From contig MHBQ01000184.1 in assembly GCA_001803315.1 (NCBI GenBank), positions 35,648 through 77,751 of the forward strand: 42,104 bases of DNA. Reading direction: 5' to 3'. Within the stretch, counting starts at the first letter, position 1. Each line of letters starts with the position of its first letter. A model generated the notes under the pieces. That model did not search any database. It saw only the letters and a program-made list of their open reading frames with translations, and was not told where the DNA came from. The position numbers were made by a program, and so were the translations under genes. This DNA comes from Lentisphaerae bacterium RIFOXYC12_FULL_60_16 (GTDB lineage: Bacteria > Verrucomicrobiota > Kiritimatiellia > UBA8416 > YA12-FULL-60-10). This document shows positions 17,604-26,235 of the stretch, piece after piece.

Positions 17604-19832
17604 TCAAGGCATATTCCGCCATTTCCTTATCGCCCACTCTATGGATAAGAACGCCATCAAACAAGAGATTATTAGAACACTTTGCCAGAGGGATGAATAT
17701 TGGACGCTTTCCTCTTCGGTTCCGGCTGGTTTAAGCTGTGAGAGGGCTTCGTTCAAGGCCTCCAGGTCATCGAAATACTGTCCGCCACTGGTGCGTGCGA
17801 TGTTCTTGAGCACCGTGGTATTGACCGGTCTCGGCATGGATTCCGGGGTGAAGGGCTTGACGAAGAAGGAAACCGGTTCAGAAACCACCTTTTTGCCGTT
17901 GATTTCGGTGGTGGCAACCGCCTTGTGCAAGCCCGGTTGCTGGGCCTTGAATTTGACTGCGAATCCGGGGAAAGAGCGGCCTGAGGGGGTGACCACATTC
18001 TGGCGGGTCATGTTGTAGGGCAGGGGTCGTTCGTCCGGGGTGATGATTTCACAGGAGACGGGGGATGAGGAGGCGGGGTCGGGTTTTTCCTCCTCGCCCG
18101 AAGCCCGGCGAATCCCGACCCGGGCGCTTAATTCCAGCTCATCGCCCAGGTACAGTTGTTCCCGGTCGGCAAACAGTTCCACCTGGTCCGGTGCCAGTTC
18201 CTTTTCGGATGGCGACAGCCAGGAAATCAACTGGTCCCAGAACCGCTGGTAGGGTTTGTTCTTGTTGGCGTTGGGGCTGAGTTGCCAGCGCCACAGGGAG
18301 TCGGTCAGGATGGCCACCACCTTGCCCTGGCCATACCGTTGCACCACGACAATGGGTTGGGCGCCTTCGGGCGCCTGGGCGGCAACCAGCGCCTCGGCAC
18401 CGGCGGACAGGGCGGCATCGGGGAACAGGGAGAGTACCGGCGGGATGATCTGCCAGAGTTCCGAATCGCCGGCAAAGGCGGGGTGTCCGGTTCCGCTGTC
18501 GGTCAGCGATACGGGGTACTTGGCCTCGGTCATCGTGTCGGACATTTTCTTGACCGGCACGAGTTTCTTGAGACTGGTCTGGAGGAATCCGTCGGGGCCC
18601 CATCCCTTCGATCCTCCCAGCAGGACCAGACTTCCGCCGCTATCCACAAACTTGAGCAGGTTCTGGGCCCGGCTTTCCCCGAGTTCCTCCGCGTCGAGAT
18701 TGCCGATGATGACGATCTTGAAGAAGGCTAGTTGTTCCGCGGTCATGTCGGCGGTCATGTTCCCGCGCGCCCCGTAGGTGATGAATCGCTGATTGGGTCC
18801 GCGCACAAAGCAGAGCGGTGTGATGCTGGCGTTGGACTTGAGTGCGCGGGTCAGGTACTTGGATTCCCAGCGGGGCGGTCCTTCCACGTACAGGACACGG
18901 TTCCGGGCATCCACCACCTGCACCGAGACGGCGTAGGAATTGTCGTTGGTGCTGGTTTCATTGGGCAGGGGCGGGACAAAGACGGAATACGTAAACACAC
19001 CGACTTCGGGGTGATCGAGTTGGAAGACGACTTCACGCGATCCGCCTTCGGCGGCAATCTGGGTGGGGATCTCCTGGATCAACTTGCTGTCCCTGAACAG
19101 CTGGACATTGGCCGGCTGACCCTTGGTGCCCTGGCCCGACACCACGGCCCGCAACTCGGTCTGCCATCCCACCGTGACCCGGCGTGGCGTCTTGACGGTA
19201 TCGATTCGCAGATCCCCTTCGACTTCCCAGGCCTCTACCGGCTCCATGGAAAAGGTATAGACCGGCCAGGACCAGGGTTCGTTGGCCCAGTCATCGTAGG
19301 CTTCCTTGGTGTCGATGCCGTCTGAAAGGAGCAGGACCCCCGCCACGTTCTGGCCCCGATAGCGGTCCATGATCTTGGTCAGGGATTCCCGCAGGAGGGT
19401 GGCGTTTCCTTCGGGGACCAGGCTGTCCGTGGCGGCCAGGTCGATACGCGGGCCGACCTCCGTGGCAAATGCATAGGCGTCGATGTCGCAATCGACTCCC
19501 ACCATGTTTTTCCAGGATTGCCGGAGCACCGTCTGGGCATCACTCCACCGGTTGGAGACCAGTCCCTCCTGGGGGGTCATGAGCATGCTTTTCGAAATGT
19601 CGATGGCCACCACGAAGCGCGGTTTGAGGGTGTGGGTCTCGGTGTCCTTGCGTTCAGGGAGGAACAGGCACCAGGTGAGCAGCCCCAGGAAGGCGATCCG
19701 GAAACCGAGCCCGACCAGGGTGGGGATGTCGGGTTTCAGGTAGCGCCAGCTGCTGTATAGGAGTACCAGCAGGCCGGTTGCCAGGCCGATCCAGATAAAC
19801 AGTGCGGGAATCTGGTGCTGGTAGAGGATCAT
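17604..19832 (-). CDS. vWA-domain membrane protein with glutamine-amidotransferase-like region
   Basis: The 742-residue protein has two N-terminal membrane helices (about 8-28 and 40-58), a von Willebrand A domain with an intact MIDAS motif D78-I-S-K-S82 and later LLSDGID, and beta-sandwich repeats. A class-I-glutamine-amidotransferase-like region follows (about 350-560; VLYVEGPPRWESKYL, VIIGNLDAEEL, GGSLVLLGG). Another Ig-like segment and one C-terminal membrane helix complete it. This architecture is known in BatA/vWA families next to MoxR and DUF58 genes. The long exported part lies between the terminal membrane helices. ATG 19832 overlaps the stop of the upstream BatA-like gene (ATGA); the longer frame to 19946 is inside that gene. 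Confidence 0.87.
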   Translation of the reverse strand: MILYQHQIPALFIWIGLATGLLVLLYSSWRYLKPDIPTLVGLGFRIAFLGLLTWCLFLPERKDTETHTLKPRFVVAIDISKSMLMTPQEGLVSNRWSDAQTVLRQSWKNMVGVDCDIDAYAFATEVGPRIDLAATDSLVPEGNATLLRESLTKIMDRYRGQNVAGVLLLSDGIDTKEAYDDWANEPWSWPVYTFSMEPVEAWEVEGDLRIDTVKTPRRVTVGWQTELRAVVSGQGTKGQPANVQLFRDSKLIQEIPTQIAAEGGSREVVFQLDHPEVGVFTYSVFVPPLPNETSTNDNSYAVSVQVVDARNRVLYVEGPPRWESKYLTRALKSNASITPLCFVRGPNQRFITYGARGNMTADMTAEQLAFFKIVIIGNLDAEELGESRAQNLLKFVDSGGSLVLLGGSKGWGPDGFLQTSLKKLVPVKKMSDTMTEAKYPVSLTDSGTGHPAFAGDSELWQIIPPVLSLFPDAALSAGAEALVAAQAPEGAQPIVVVQRYGQGKVVAILTDSLWRWQLSPNANKNKPYQRFWDQLISWLSPSEKELAPDQVELFADREQLYLGDELELSARVGIRRASGEEEKPDPASSSPVSCEIITPDERPLPYNMTRQNVVTPSGRSFPGFAVKFKAQQPGLHKAVATTEINGKKVVSEPVSFFVKPFTPESMPRPVNTTVLKNIARTSGGQYFDDLEALNEALSQLKPAGTEEESVQYSSLWQSVLIISCLMAFLSIEWAIRKWRNMP

Positions 19833-22081
19833 GCCGGTTCCTCCGGTTCCATGTGGGAGGTTGCGGCGATCCGGCCGGATGATTCCACCCCCAGGGTTTC
19901 GGAGAGTGACTTGATGGATTTCATCTTCAGGTTGGCGTAGAAGCATTCGATGATCGACAACGCCAGGGCCAGCCAGAGGAGGAACTCCCCGAGTGTCCGT
20001 CCGACGCGGTGTTCCTTGATCAGCCGCAGCAGTTCCTCACGGTCGCCGGCGACTACGACGTTGGGATGACCGATCAGGGCGGGAATGTCCTCGCGTTTGA
20101 GGGGGGTAAGATCCGATTCGGTCCGGTCAATGTTGATGGCAAAGGCCGGTGTGCTTTCGGGTTGCCCGGCCTTGGTGATGGTGTATACGCCGGGCTTCAG
20201 GAGGTTCTCGACGCGCAACAGGGTTTTGTCCCCGGAATGGGATGCCCGGATGGGCACACTGTTCTGCTCGGGATCGGCCAGGACGTCCTGTTCGGAGGCG
20301 AACGGGAGGTGTTCGCTGAGTGAGAGGCTGCGGCTGGCCCAGAGGAAGGGGGTGGACCCTCCGATGCCGGCGCCGTATTGGACCACCTGGTGCATAAGCG
20401 GAAGGAAGAACGGGGACAGGGGGAATTCGGCCCAGGTCCGGTCCGCCGAAATGGTGAACAGCAGGACCTGGCCGCGCCCGTACCCGCGGATGGCCATGAA
20501 CGGGGTATCAGCGCCGGAGAGGATCAGCATTTCGGCCTTGGGATCCAGGGTGTCCCACGCCAGTTCCCGGCGCACGGTCACCACGGGTGCCCCTTCCGGT
20601 CCCATCCGCAGGTTGCGCAGGATGGGATGCTGGGGCTTGGCCCACCGCAGGAGCCGCTTGGTTTTGGAACGATCACTTTCCGTGATTCGGGTCGGCATGG
20701 CGGGGAGACAGCTCCAGGGCTTGTAATCGTTGGCCACCGCCCCGTTGCCGGGGAAGATAACCAGCAGGCCGCCTGCCTGGACAAATTGCTCGAGCCGGAT
20801 GACTTCCTGGCCGGACAGCGGCAGGGCGTTGCACAGGATGACGGTCGAAAAACCGGACAGGTCCTCGCCGGGCAGGTTCTCCGTCTCCACCGATGTCACC
20901 TGGATGCCGCCGGAATTCCCCCCGCCGGGGTTCAGCGCCTTGGACAGGAAGAGGGTGTCGTCGTTGGCCCCGACGCAGAGGACGGGGAGGGATTCGCGCA
21001 CCTCGAACAGGAAATGAAAGACATTGTCAACCGGCAGGTTGTCGAGGGGGGTTTCCATGCGGGCCGGATGTTTGCCGGCCGGAAGGGGGGGGACGGCGAA
21101 CAGGAGGTCGCCGATGTTGTCCCCGTCCAAAGCGGCGGCCCGCGAAGCGACCTCGTCACCGTTCACGAACAGCCGTACCGACGTGCTGCGGGGTGCCCCG
21201 CAATAGGTCAGGCGGGTTTGCGCCTTGGAGGGCGTGTCGGAGACCAGGAGGGCGGGCTGGATGTCGATGTCCACCGGGGCGGCATTTTCGGGGTTTGGAA
21301 CGCCCAGGCAGGTTATGAAGAAAGTCGCCTTGGGGTCGATTTTTTCCGGTTGCCAGGCATCCATGCGGGTCGATGCCCGCGCGGTCGGATCGGCGGCATT
21401 GGTGGTGGCCGGGGCTGCGTCGGCGGTCACCCGGTTGGTGTCCGATTGCTGGAAGGAGTTCCAGGGCAGGGCCTGGCCATCGGTTATCACATGGATTTCC
21501 CGTTCCTTGCGGTCTCCCTGCCGGAGGGATTCCCACGCGGCCATGATGGCGGGCGCCAGCTGCGAGGAGGTGGGGACGGTATCAAGGGCCTTGACCTGGG
21601 CGAGGGCAAATTCCCGTTCGGGACTGAGTTGTTCAATGACCGGCTTGACGTCATCCGTGGCGAGGAAGATGCAGAGCCGGTCGCCGTCTTCCAATCCCTC
21701 GATGATGGCGGTTGCCGACTGTCGAACCCGTTCCCAGACGCTGTCCTGGTTCCCGAGCGCATAGTCCATGCTGTAGGAGGCATCGATCACCAGTCCCACA
21801 TCGCGGCTGGACTTGCCGAGGAAATCACCGAATGCGCGGGTGCGCAGCATCGGCATGGCGAAACCCAGTGCCAGCAGGAGCATCAGCAGGGTCCGGACCA
21901 GCCAGAGCAGGAAATTCTCCATTCGGATGCGGCTCGAGGATCGCTTTTCCGCCAGCTTGAGAAAGCGGATGGTGCTGAATGGGATGCGCACGGTGCGGCG
22001 CCGCTGCATCAGGTGCAGGACCAGCGGAACCGCCGCCGCCGAGGCGGCCCACAGGAAGATTGGGCTCAGAAAGGAAAACAT
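19829..22081 (-). CDS. BatA-like vWA membrane protein
   Basis: The 750-residue protein begins MFSFLSPIFLWAASAAAVPLV and continues with HLMQRRRTVRIPFSTIRFL, the characteristic N-terminal domain of BatA/DUF4381-like proteins. It has membrane helices at about 8-25 and 57-77. The vWA domain follows with MIDAS D100-A-S-Y-S104 and HVITDGQALPW. A second exported region contains a glutamine-amidotransferase-like segment (VLCVGANDDTLFLSKAL; TVILCNALPLSG). A C-terminal membrane helix (about 700-720) precedes a short cytoplasmic tail. vWA proteins bind divalent metal at MIDAS and work as partners of MoxR ATPases. It is coupled by ATGA to the second vWA gene and lies 29 bases downstream of the DUF58 gene. 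Confidence 0.9.
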   Translation of the reverse strand: MFSFLSPIFLWAASAAAVPLVLHLMQRRRTVRIPFSTIRFLKLAEKRSSSRIRMENFLLWLVRTLLMLLLALGFAMPMLRTRAFGDFLGKSSRDVGLVIDASYSMDYALGNQDSVWERVRQSATAIIEGLEDGDRLCIFLATDDVKPVIEQLSPEREFALAQVKALDTVPTSSQLAPAIMAAWESLRQGDRKEREIHVITDGQALPWNSFQQSDTNRVTADAAPATTNAADPTARASTRMDAWQPEKIDPKATFFITCLGVPNPENAAPVDIDIQPALLVSDTPSKAQTRLTYCGAPRSTSVRLFVNGDEVASRAAALDGDNIGDLLFAVPPLPAGKHPARMETPLDNLPVDNVFHFLFEVRESLPVLCVGANDDTLFLSKALNPGGGNSGGIQVTSVETENLPGEDLSGFSTVILCNALPLSGQEVIRLEQFVQAGGLLVIFPGNGAVANDYKPWSCLPAMPTRITESDRSKTKRLLRWAKPQHPILRNLRMGPEGAPVVTVRRELAWDTLDPKAEMLILSGADTPFMAIRGYGRGQVLLFTISADRTWAEFPLSPFFLPLMHQVVQYGAGIGGSTPFLWASRSLSLSEHLPFASEQDVLADPEQNSVPIRASHSGDKTLLRVENLLKPGVYTITKAGQPESTPAFAINIDRTESDLTPLKREDIPALIGHPNVVVAGDREELLRLIKEHRVGRTLGEFLLWLALALSIIECFYANLKMKSIKSLSETLGVESSGRIAATSHMEPEEPA

Positions 22082-22110
22082 GGTTTAAAAGGGTCCGGTT
22101 CCGGTTGCCA

Positions 22111-23010
22111 TTACCGCGATAACCGCCTTCGTTCCTCCAGGTAGGCCCGCACGAAGGTGTCCACCGGTTGGTCGGTCCGGACCATGCGGTAATCGACGTT
22201 CATGGATGCGCACGCGTTGCGGTATTGTTCAAGGAATTCAGCAAATACCCGCTGGTAACTGGGGGCCAGCGAGCGGGGGTCGACATTGATGGTTTCCTGG
22301 GTTTCCATGTCCACGAACTGGGCGCCTTTCCTGAAGCCGAGGTCGATTTCCATGGGGTCCAGTACATGGAAGACAATCACATCGTGGCGGAGCTTGCGGA
22401 AATGCGCGAAGGCAAGGGCGACTTCCTCCGGGGTGCCGAACAGGTCGGAAATGACCACCACCAGGGCCCGTTTACGGATGTCCTCGGCGACCTGGTGCAT
22501 GACCTTGGGCAGATCGGTTTGTGATCCGCAGGGCGTTGACTGCACCCGCTTGAGCAGGTTGTTGAGGTGCAGAAACGAATTGCCGCCGTCCATACGGACG
22601 TCGATCTTGTCCGAATGCAGGAAGAGGCCGACGGAGTCGCGGGCCTTTACGACGACGTATCCGATGGCCGCGGCGAGCCGGCAGGCATAATCGTACTTGG
22701 TGGTCTTTTCGCTGCCATATCCCATCGAGCCGCTCCGGTCCACGATCAGGTAGACGCGGAGGTTGGTTTCATCCTCGTAGCGGCGGATGAAATACCGGTC
22801 GGTCCGGCCCAGCACTTTCCAGTCGATGTGCTTGGGGTCGTCGCCCGGGAAATAGGCGCGGTGGTCGGCGAATTCCGAGCTGGATCCCTTCTGGGGGCTT
22901 TTGTGGGCACCGGCCAGGTTGCCTTCGACGACATACCGCGACAGGAGGGTCAGCCGTCCGAGCTTGTGCAGTTCACCCGGTGTCAGGAAATTTGCAATGC
23001 CGTCCGCCAT
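22111..23010 (-). CDS. DUF58 family protein with vWA fold
   Basis: The 299-residue protein has the DUF58 signature as GSSSEFADHRAYFPGDDPKH then IDWKVLGRTDRYFIRRYEDE (about 42-80). A vWA-type core with MIDAS D91-R-S-G-S95 follows, then VVVISDLFGTPEEV. It lacks membrane helices and is probably cytoplasmic or peripheral, where MoxR also is. DUF58 proteins are standard companions of MoxR ATPases and are thought to act as adaptors or partners in their chaperone function; this is family-level knowledge. The start at 23010 lies 16 bases after the upstream stop. Confidence 0.93.
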   Translation of the reverse strand: MADGIANFLTPGELHKLGRLTLLSRYVVEGNLAGAHKSPQKGSSSEFADHRAYFPGDDPKHIDWKVLGRTDRYFIRRYEDETNLRVYLIVDRSGSMGYGSEKTTKYDYACRLAAAIGYVVVKARDSVGLFLHSDKIDVRMDGGNSFLHLNNLLKRVQSTPCGSQTDLPKVMHQVAEDIRKRALVVVISDLFGTPEEVALAFAHFRKLRHDVIVFHVLDPMEIDLGFRKGAQFVDMETQETINVDPRSLAPSYQRVFAEFLEQYRNACASMNVDYRMVRTDQPVDTFVRAYLEERRRLSR

Positions 23011-23026
23011 CGATTGTTTATCCCCG

Positions 23027-23854
23027 TTACCGTGGTCTGGGCATGATCATCCAGTGGCTGCCGTCGCCCAGGATCAGCAGGCGTGGTCCCAGGTAGGCGA
23101 ATTCAATGTCGTCGATCTTGCTGCCCACGGAAAGGTGTACGGTTTCGGTCTTGTCCCCGACGGTTCGTTCGAAGGTGATGGTTTCCCTTCCCGGCGTGGC
23201 GGACATGATGCGGACCGGCTTGAGGCGTATGGCATCGCCATACGGCCTGGCGAGTTCGGTCTTGAGGTCGGACCGGGCGCCGAGGGTGTTGCTGGAAAGT
23301 TCGTATTTCTGGTTCTGGAAGCCCCGGAGTTTCTTGAAGTTGACGATCCGGTAGGACCAGAGCTTGTTGTAGCGGTCGCGGGCCGGAGGCCGCACCTCGG
23401 CCGGCAATTTCTGCAACGGTTCCAGGTTGTCGGGGTATTGGACCTCCTGGCGGTAATGCGCCTGGAGCGCCGCCCGTACACGTTCCCGGTCGATCCGGGT
23501 GAGCCAGCCTTTGCCCAGATTGGCGGCGGCGACCGGAAGCGAAGGTCCCGAGGCGGGTTGGGCCGCCAGCTTGTCGAGCAGTTTGACGGCTTCGTCCTGT
23601 TTTTCGGCCTTGAGCAGATGCCAGGCGCCCAAACCTTCTGCCACCAGGGTCAGGGGGTACAGGTGGGTTGATTTGGCCATTTCCGCGCACCGTTCGGCAA
23701 CGGCATCATGCAGGTTTGAACTGGCCAGGTGGAATTGCCAGAGTTCCCAGAGCGGTTTCTCGTCCAGTGCAGGCACGGTTGCGATCTGTCCGGTTGCACG
23801 GGGAACCGCCGGCAAGGCCAGCAGGCAGGCAAGGATCATGTATGCAGGTTTCAT
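23027..23854 (-). CDS. Secreted helical protein of unknown function
   Basis: I do not recognise this 275-residue product. It has a signal peptide (about 1-23, MKPAYMILACLLALPAVPRATGQ). The first half of the mature part is helical with a TPR-like look (HDAVAERCAEMAKSTHLYPLTLVAEGLGAWHLLKAEKQDEAV). The second half is beta-rich, with GRETITFERTVGDKTETVHLSVGSKIDDIEFAYLGPRLLIL. The beta part has the feel of a small periplasmic domain like those in secretion or pilus assembly proteins, but this is weak. ATG 23854 is preferred over an upstream TTG at 23863; the Shine-Dalgarno signal is poor. Its location between the tandem-DUF4159 and DUF58 genes ties it to the MoxR system. Confidence 0.72.
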   Translation of the reverse strand: MKPAYMILACLLALPAVPRATGQIATVPALDEKPLWELWQFHLASSNLHDAVAERCAEMAKSTHLYPLTLVAEGLGAWHLLKAEKQDEAVKLLDKLAAQPASGPSLPVAAANLGKGWLTRIDRERVRAALQAHYRQEVQYPDNLEPLQKLPAEVRPPARDRYNKLWSYRIVNFKKLRGFQNQKYELSSNTLGARSDLKTELARPYGDAIRLKPVRIMSATPGRETITFERTVGDKTETVHLSVGSKIDDIEFAYLGPRLLILGDGSHWMIMPRPR

Positions 23855-23920
23855 CAATTCCAAACTGTATCAAAAACTTTGCCGGTGACCACCGGTTTCC
23901 TGGAAGCCGTTGATCCGGTG

Positions 23921-25441
23921 TTATTGCGTTACGGCGTACATCAGGATGTTCTGGCCCAACTGGATGGCGCTGGAATCATCCAAGCCGTGCGCGTAGGGGT
24001 TTTGTGACATTTCCCACCCGCCGGCCAGTCCGAACGGGCTGTAAATCACGGCCACATGGCCGTCGATCTCGATGGCTTCAAGTAGGGGGGCAGGGGTGGC
24101 GGTCCCCAGGTGGGCGGCGAGGGCCGGGGTGACCGTGACCTGCTTGATGGGGTTGGGTAGGTTCAGCAGGCCGGCCGTGGATCCAACCTTGACGAATGGG
24201 TATTCCGGCAGGATCTGCTGCATCTGGTTCTTGAACGCCAAATCGAACCCCTTGCGTCCGCAACATGCCTCGGCAAACAGGAACCCGCCGTTCAGCAGGT
24301 ATTCACGCAGGGTGGTTGCCTCGTCGCGCCGCAACCGGAAATTCTCGTGGCCGGTTATATAGAGGAGGGGGGCATCAAAAATGGCCGGGTCCGACAGGCG
24401 CATTTCCTTGAGGCCGAACTTGACCGGCACATCGGTTTTTGCGTTGAAGCTCTGCAACAGGACCGACAACCCGACATGGCGGGTTTTCCATTCGCCGTCG
24501 TAGATCACCTGGACCATGCTCATACGGTCGGTGGACCGGTCATCGCTGTCGACGAACTTCATGGCGCCGGCGGACTGCTTGGCCCAGGCGCGCTGGGCGG
24601 TGGAATAGGCGAACAGGTTGGCCCCGATCTTGTGGGCATCCTCGGATTCATAGGCCTGGTAGTCGTCGTTCTCGTTTTCTTCCCAGCCGACGGCCATGCA
24701 CCAGCGCGATATCACGGCCATGGTGCGGCAGTTGATGGTGATCCCGTCGAACCAGGGTTCATTGCCCTTGAAACCGGACTTATACACGCCCGGGCGGTAA
24801 CGGACCCTGTCCATGTCATAGTAGGAATGAAAGATCGGATGATCCGAACTCAGGCGCTGGAGATGGACTTCAGGGAAGATCAGTGCCAGTTCCTTGACGG
24901 CGGAATCGTAGAACGGCTGGGATCCCAGGCCGGTATTCAGCACGAGCATGCCGCCGTCCATCATGTATTTGCGCAGTTTCTCACGTTCGCCCTGGGAAAA
25001 TTCGAAACGGTAATGGCCGGACCGGAACAGGATGGGATTGCTTTCCGGATTGGGGTCCACTTCTCCCAGGGTCTTGATTTCCATGACATAGTCCACGCTG
25101 ACCATGGACTTCATTTTTTTCATCAGGTTGTTGAGGTCGTTGGGGGTTGCCGCCCAGTCCAGCAGGTGATCGGTCTTGAGTTTGGTGAACATCACGGGGG
25201 GACGTGGCGGCTTCTTGGCTTCGCTGCGGGACTGCGGGACCACGGGTGGCCCCGGGAAGGGAATGAATGTTTCCGCGGAAGAAGCGCTGCGGGGGGGCGG
25301 TGGCGGCATCTTGGGCTGCTGGGGTGGCGGGACGAAGCCGGGGGTATCCGATCCATCCCCCGGGAAGATGGATTGTGCGGGAGCCATCGCTGCCAGCCAC
25401 ATCAAAGCCGTTATCAACGACAACGTGAAGGTTTGTTTCAT
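23921..25441 (-). CDS. Secreted protein with two tandem DUF4159 domains
   Basis: The 506-residue product has a signal peptide (about 1-23, ending APAQS), a Pro-rich segment (about 30-80) and two similar halves. Half one (about 85-275) includes FTKLKTDHLLDWAATPNDLN, ILFRSGHYRFEFSQGEREKL and RKYMMDGGMLVLNTG. Half two (about 300-506) includes MVQVIYDGEWKTRHVGLSVL, LLYITGHENFRLRRDEATTL and REYLLNGGFLFAEACCGRKG. Each matches the DUF4159 layout, a glutamine-amidotransferase-like fold without an evident nucleophile at the expected place. DUF4159 proteins are common in MoxR/vWA operons. AAGGAG lies a few bases before the ATG. The duplication within one polypeptide is notable. Confidence 0.87.
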   Translation of the reverse strand: MKQTFTLSLITALMWLAAMAPAQSIFPGDGSDTPGFVPPPQQPKMPPPPPRSASSAETFIPFPGPPVVPQSRSEAKKPPRPPVMFTKLKTDHLLDWAATPNDLNNLMKKMKSMVSVDYVMEIKTLGEVDPNPESNPILFRSGHYRFEFSQGEREKLRKYMMDGGMLVLNTGLGSQPFYDSAVKELALIFPEVHLQRLSSDHPIFHSYYDMDRVRYRPGVYKSGFKGNEPWFDGITINCRTMAVISRWCMAVGWEENENDDYQAYESEDAHKIGANLFAYSTAQRAWAKQSAGAMKFVDSDDRSTDRMSMVQVIYDGEWKTRHVGLSVLLQSFNAKTDVPVKFGLKEMRLSDPAIFDAPLLYITGHENFRLRRDEATTLREYLLNGGFLFAEACCGRKGFDLAFKNQMQQILPEYPFVKVGSTAGLLNLPNPIKQVTVTPALAAHLGTATPAPLLEAIEIDGHVAVIYSPFGLAGGWEMSQNPYAHGLDDSSAIQLGQNILMYAVTQ

Positions 25442-25472
25442 GGTATCTCCTTGAATGAATCTGCAAGCCGGT

Positions 25473-25967
25473 TCACTTCGGGACCTTGATGGCGTTGGGA
25501 TCCACCTCTTCCATAAGTTCCTTGCCGAGTTTGGGTGCCAGCTTGTCCTTGTAACGTACGATCACCGGCTCGACGAAAATGGTCTGGGTATCCTTGTTGA
25601 TGGTATGAATCCGGCCGCTGATGGCAACCGCTTCACCCTCGGCGATGGTCCGGATCAGGTCGAGCGAGACCTTTTTAACCACCTTGAACGTGATATACAT
25701 GTCGGAGCTGGGTTCGGTGGCCTGTACCACGACGCAGGGGAATCCGTTGGTGGTGGTTTCCTCCTTGGTGACGATGCGCAGGTAGCGGAACAGCATGACA
25801 CGTCCGATGGCTTCCTTGGCAATGGCCGGTTTTTCCCGGTCTCCAGCTTCCATGTAGTTCAAGGCCAGCTCGTTACCGCTCTTCTGGGGGCCGGCCTGGA
25901 GTGCCAGGACGGCAGGGGAAACCAGGAACACGAGGCTGAGGATACACAATCCAATCCGTTGATTCAT
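25473..25967 (-). CDS. Small secreted protein, possibly OB-fold, first gene of MoxR operon
   Basis: The 164-residue product has a signal peptide (about 1-23, CILSLVFLVSPAVLALQAG). The mature part alternates strands and turns (CVVVQATEPSSDMYITFKVV; AVAISGRIHTINKDTQTIFVEPVIV), a pattern seen in small OB-fold (tRNA_anti-like) periplasmic proteins. No catalytic residues are evident. The function is unknown. It heads the twelve-gene minus-strand run, 31 bases ahead of the DUF4159 gene. GAAAGG lies ten bases before the ATG, and a candidate promoter lies about 40-70 bases upstream. Confidence 0.72.
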   Translation of the reverse strand: MNQRIGLCILSLVFLVSPAVLALQAGPQKSGNELALNYMEAGDREKPAIAKEAIGRVMLFRYLRIVTKEETTTNGFPCVVVQATEPSSDMYITFKVVKKVSLDLIRTIAEGEAVAISGRIHTINKDTQTIFVEPVIVRYKDKLAPKLGKELMEEVDPNAIKVPK

Positions 25968-26005
25968 GATTTCAACCTTTCACGGGTTAAACCGGTACGG
26001 CCCCA

Positions 26006-26035
26006 ACAATAGAATACAGCCCCTGGAAAACGCAA
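26006..26035 (-). promoter_or_regulatory. Candidate sigma-70-type promoter for the MoxR/vWA operon
   Basis: On the minus strand a TTGCGT (26035-26030) and a TATTGT (26011-26006) are separated by 18 bases, upstream of the ATG at 25967. An overlapping alternative pairs TTGCCT with TATTCT. The -35 match is weak. The candidate is supported mainly by its position in the only sizeable gap ahead of the operon. Confidence 0.35.
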
Positions 26036-26165
26036 GGCAAACAGGCATACAACGAATGAACGTTTCTCGCGCCCGGTTTATTAATCGACAGTATCGTCAA
26101 GGGGTGCATGGGTAGGTTCGGGTGTTTCATGAAATTTTGTTTCGCGGATTTCTCGTGCGCAACAG

Positions 26166-26194
26166 TTGACGTGGCAAGAGTCGCGTGATAGGGT
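26166..26194 (+). promoter_or_regulatory. Candidate sigma-70-type promoter for the DksA-like gene
   Basis: TTGACG (26166-26171) and TAGGGT (26189-26194) are separated by 17 bases. The predicted transcription start would be near 26201, giving a leader of about 35 bases before ATG 26236. The -35 is a 5/6 match; the -10 is poor. Confidence 0.45.
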
Positions 26195-26235
26195 TCCGCG
26201 CTCACGGACGGAAACACGCAAAACGTGGAGTGGCT

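Noticed and set aside
20378-22144. 588-codon plus-strand frame opposite the BatA-like gene
   Set aside because: Gly/Arg/His-rich shadow of a gene with an intact vWA domain and BatA signature.
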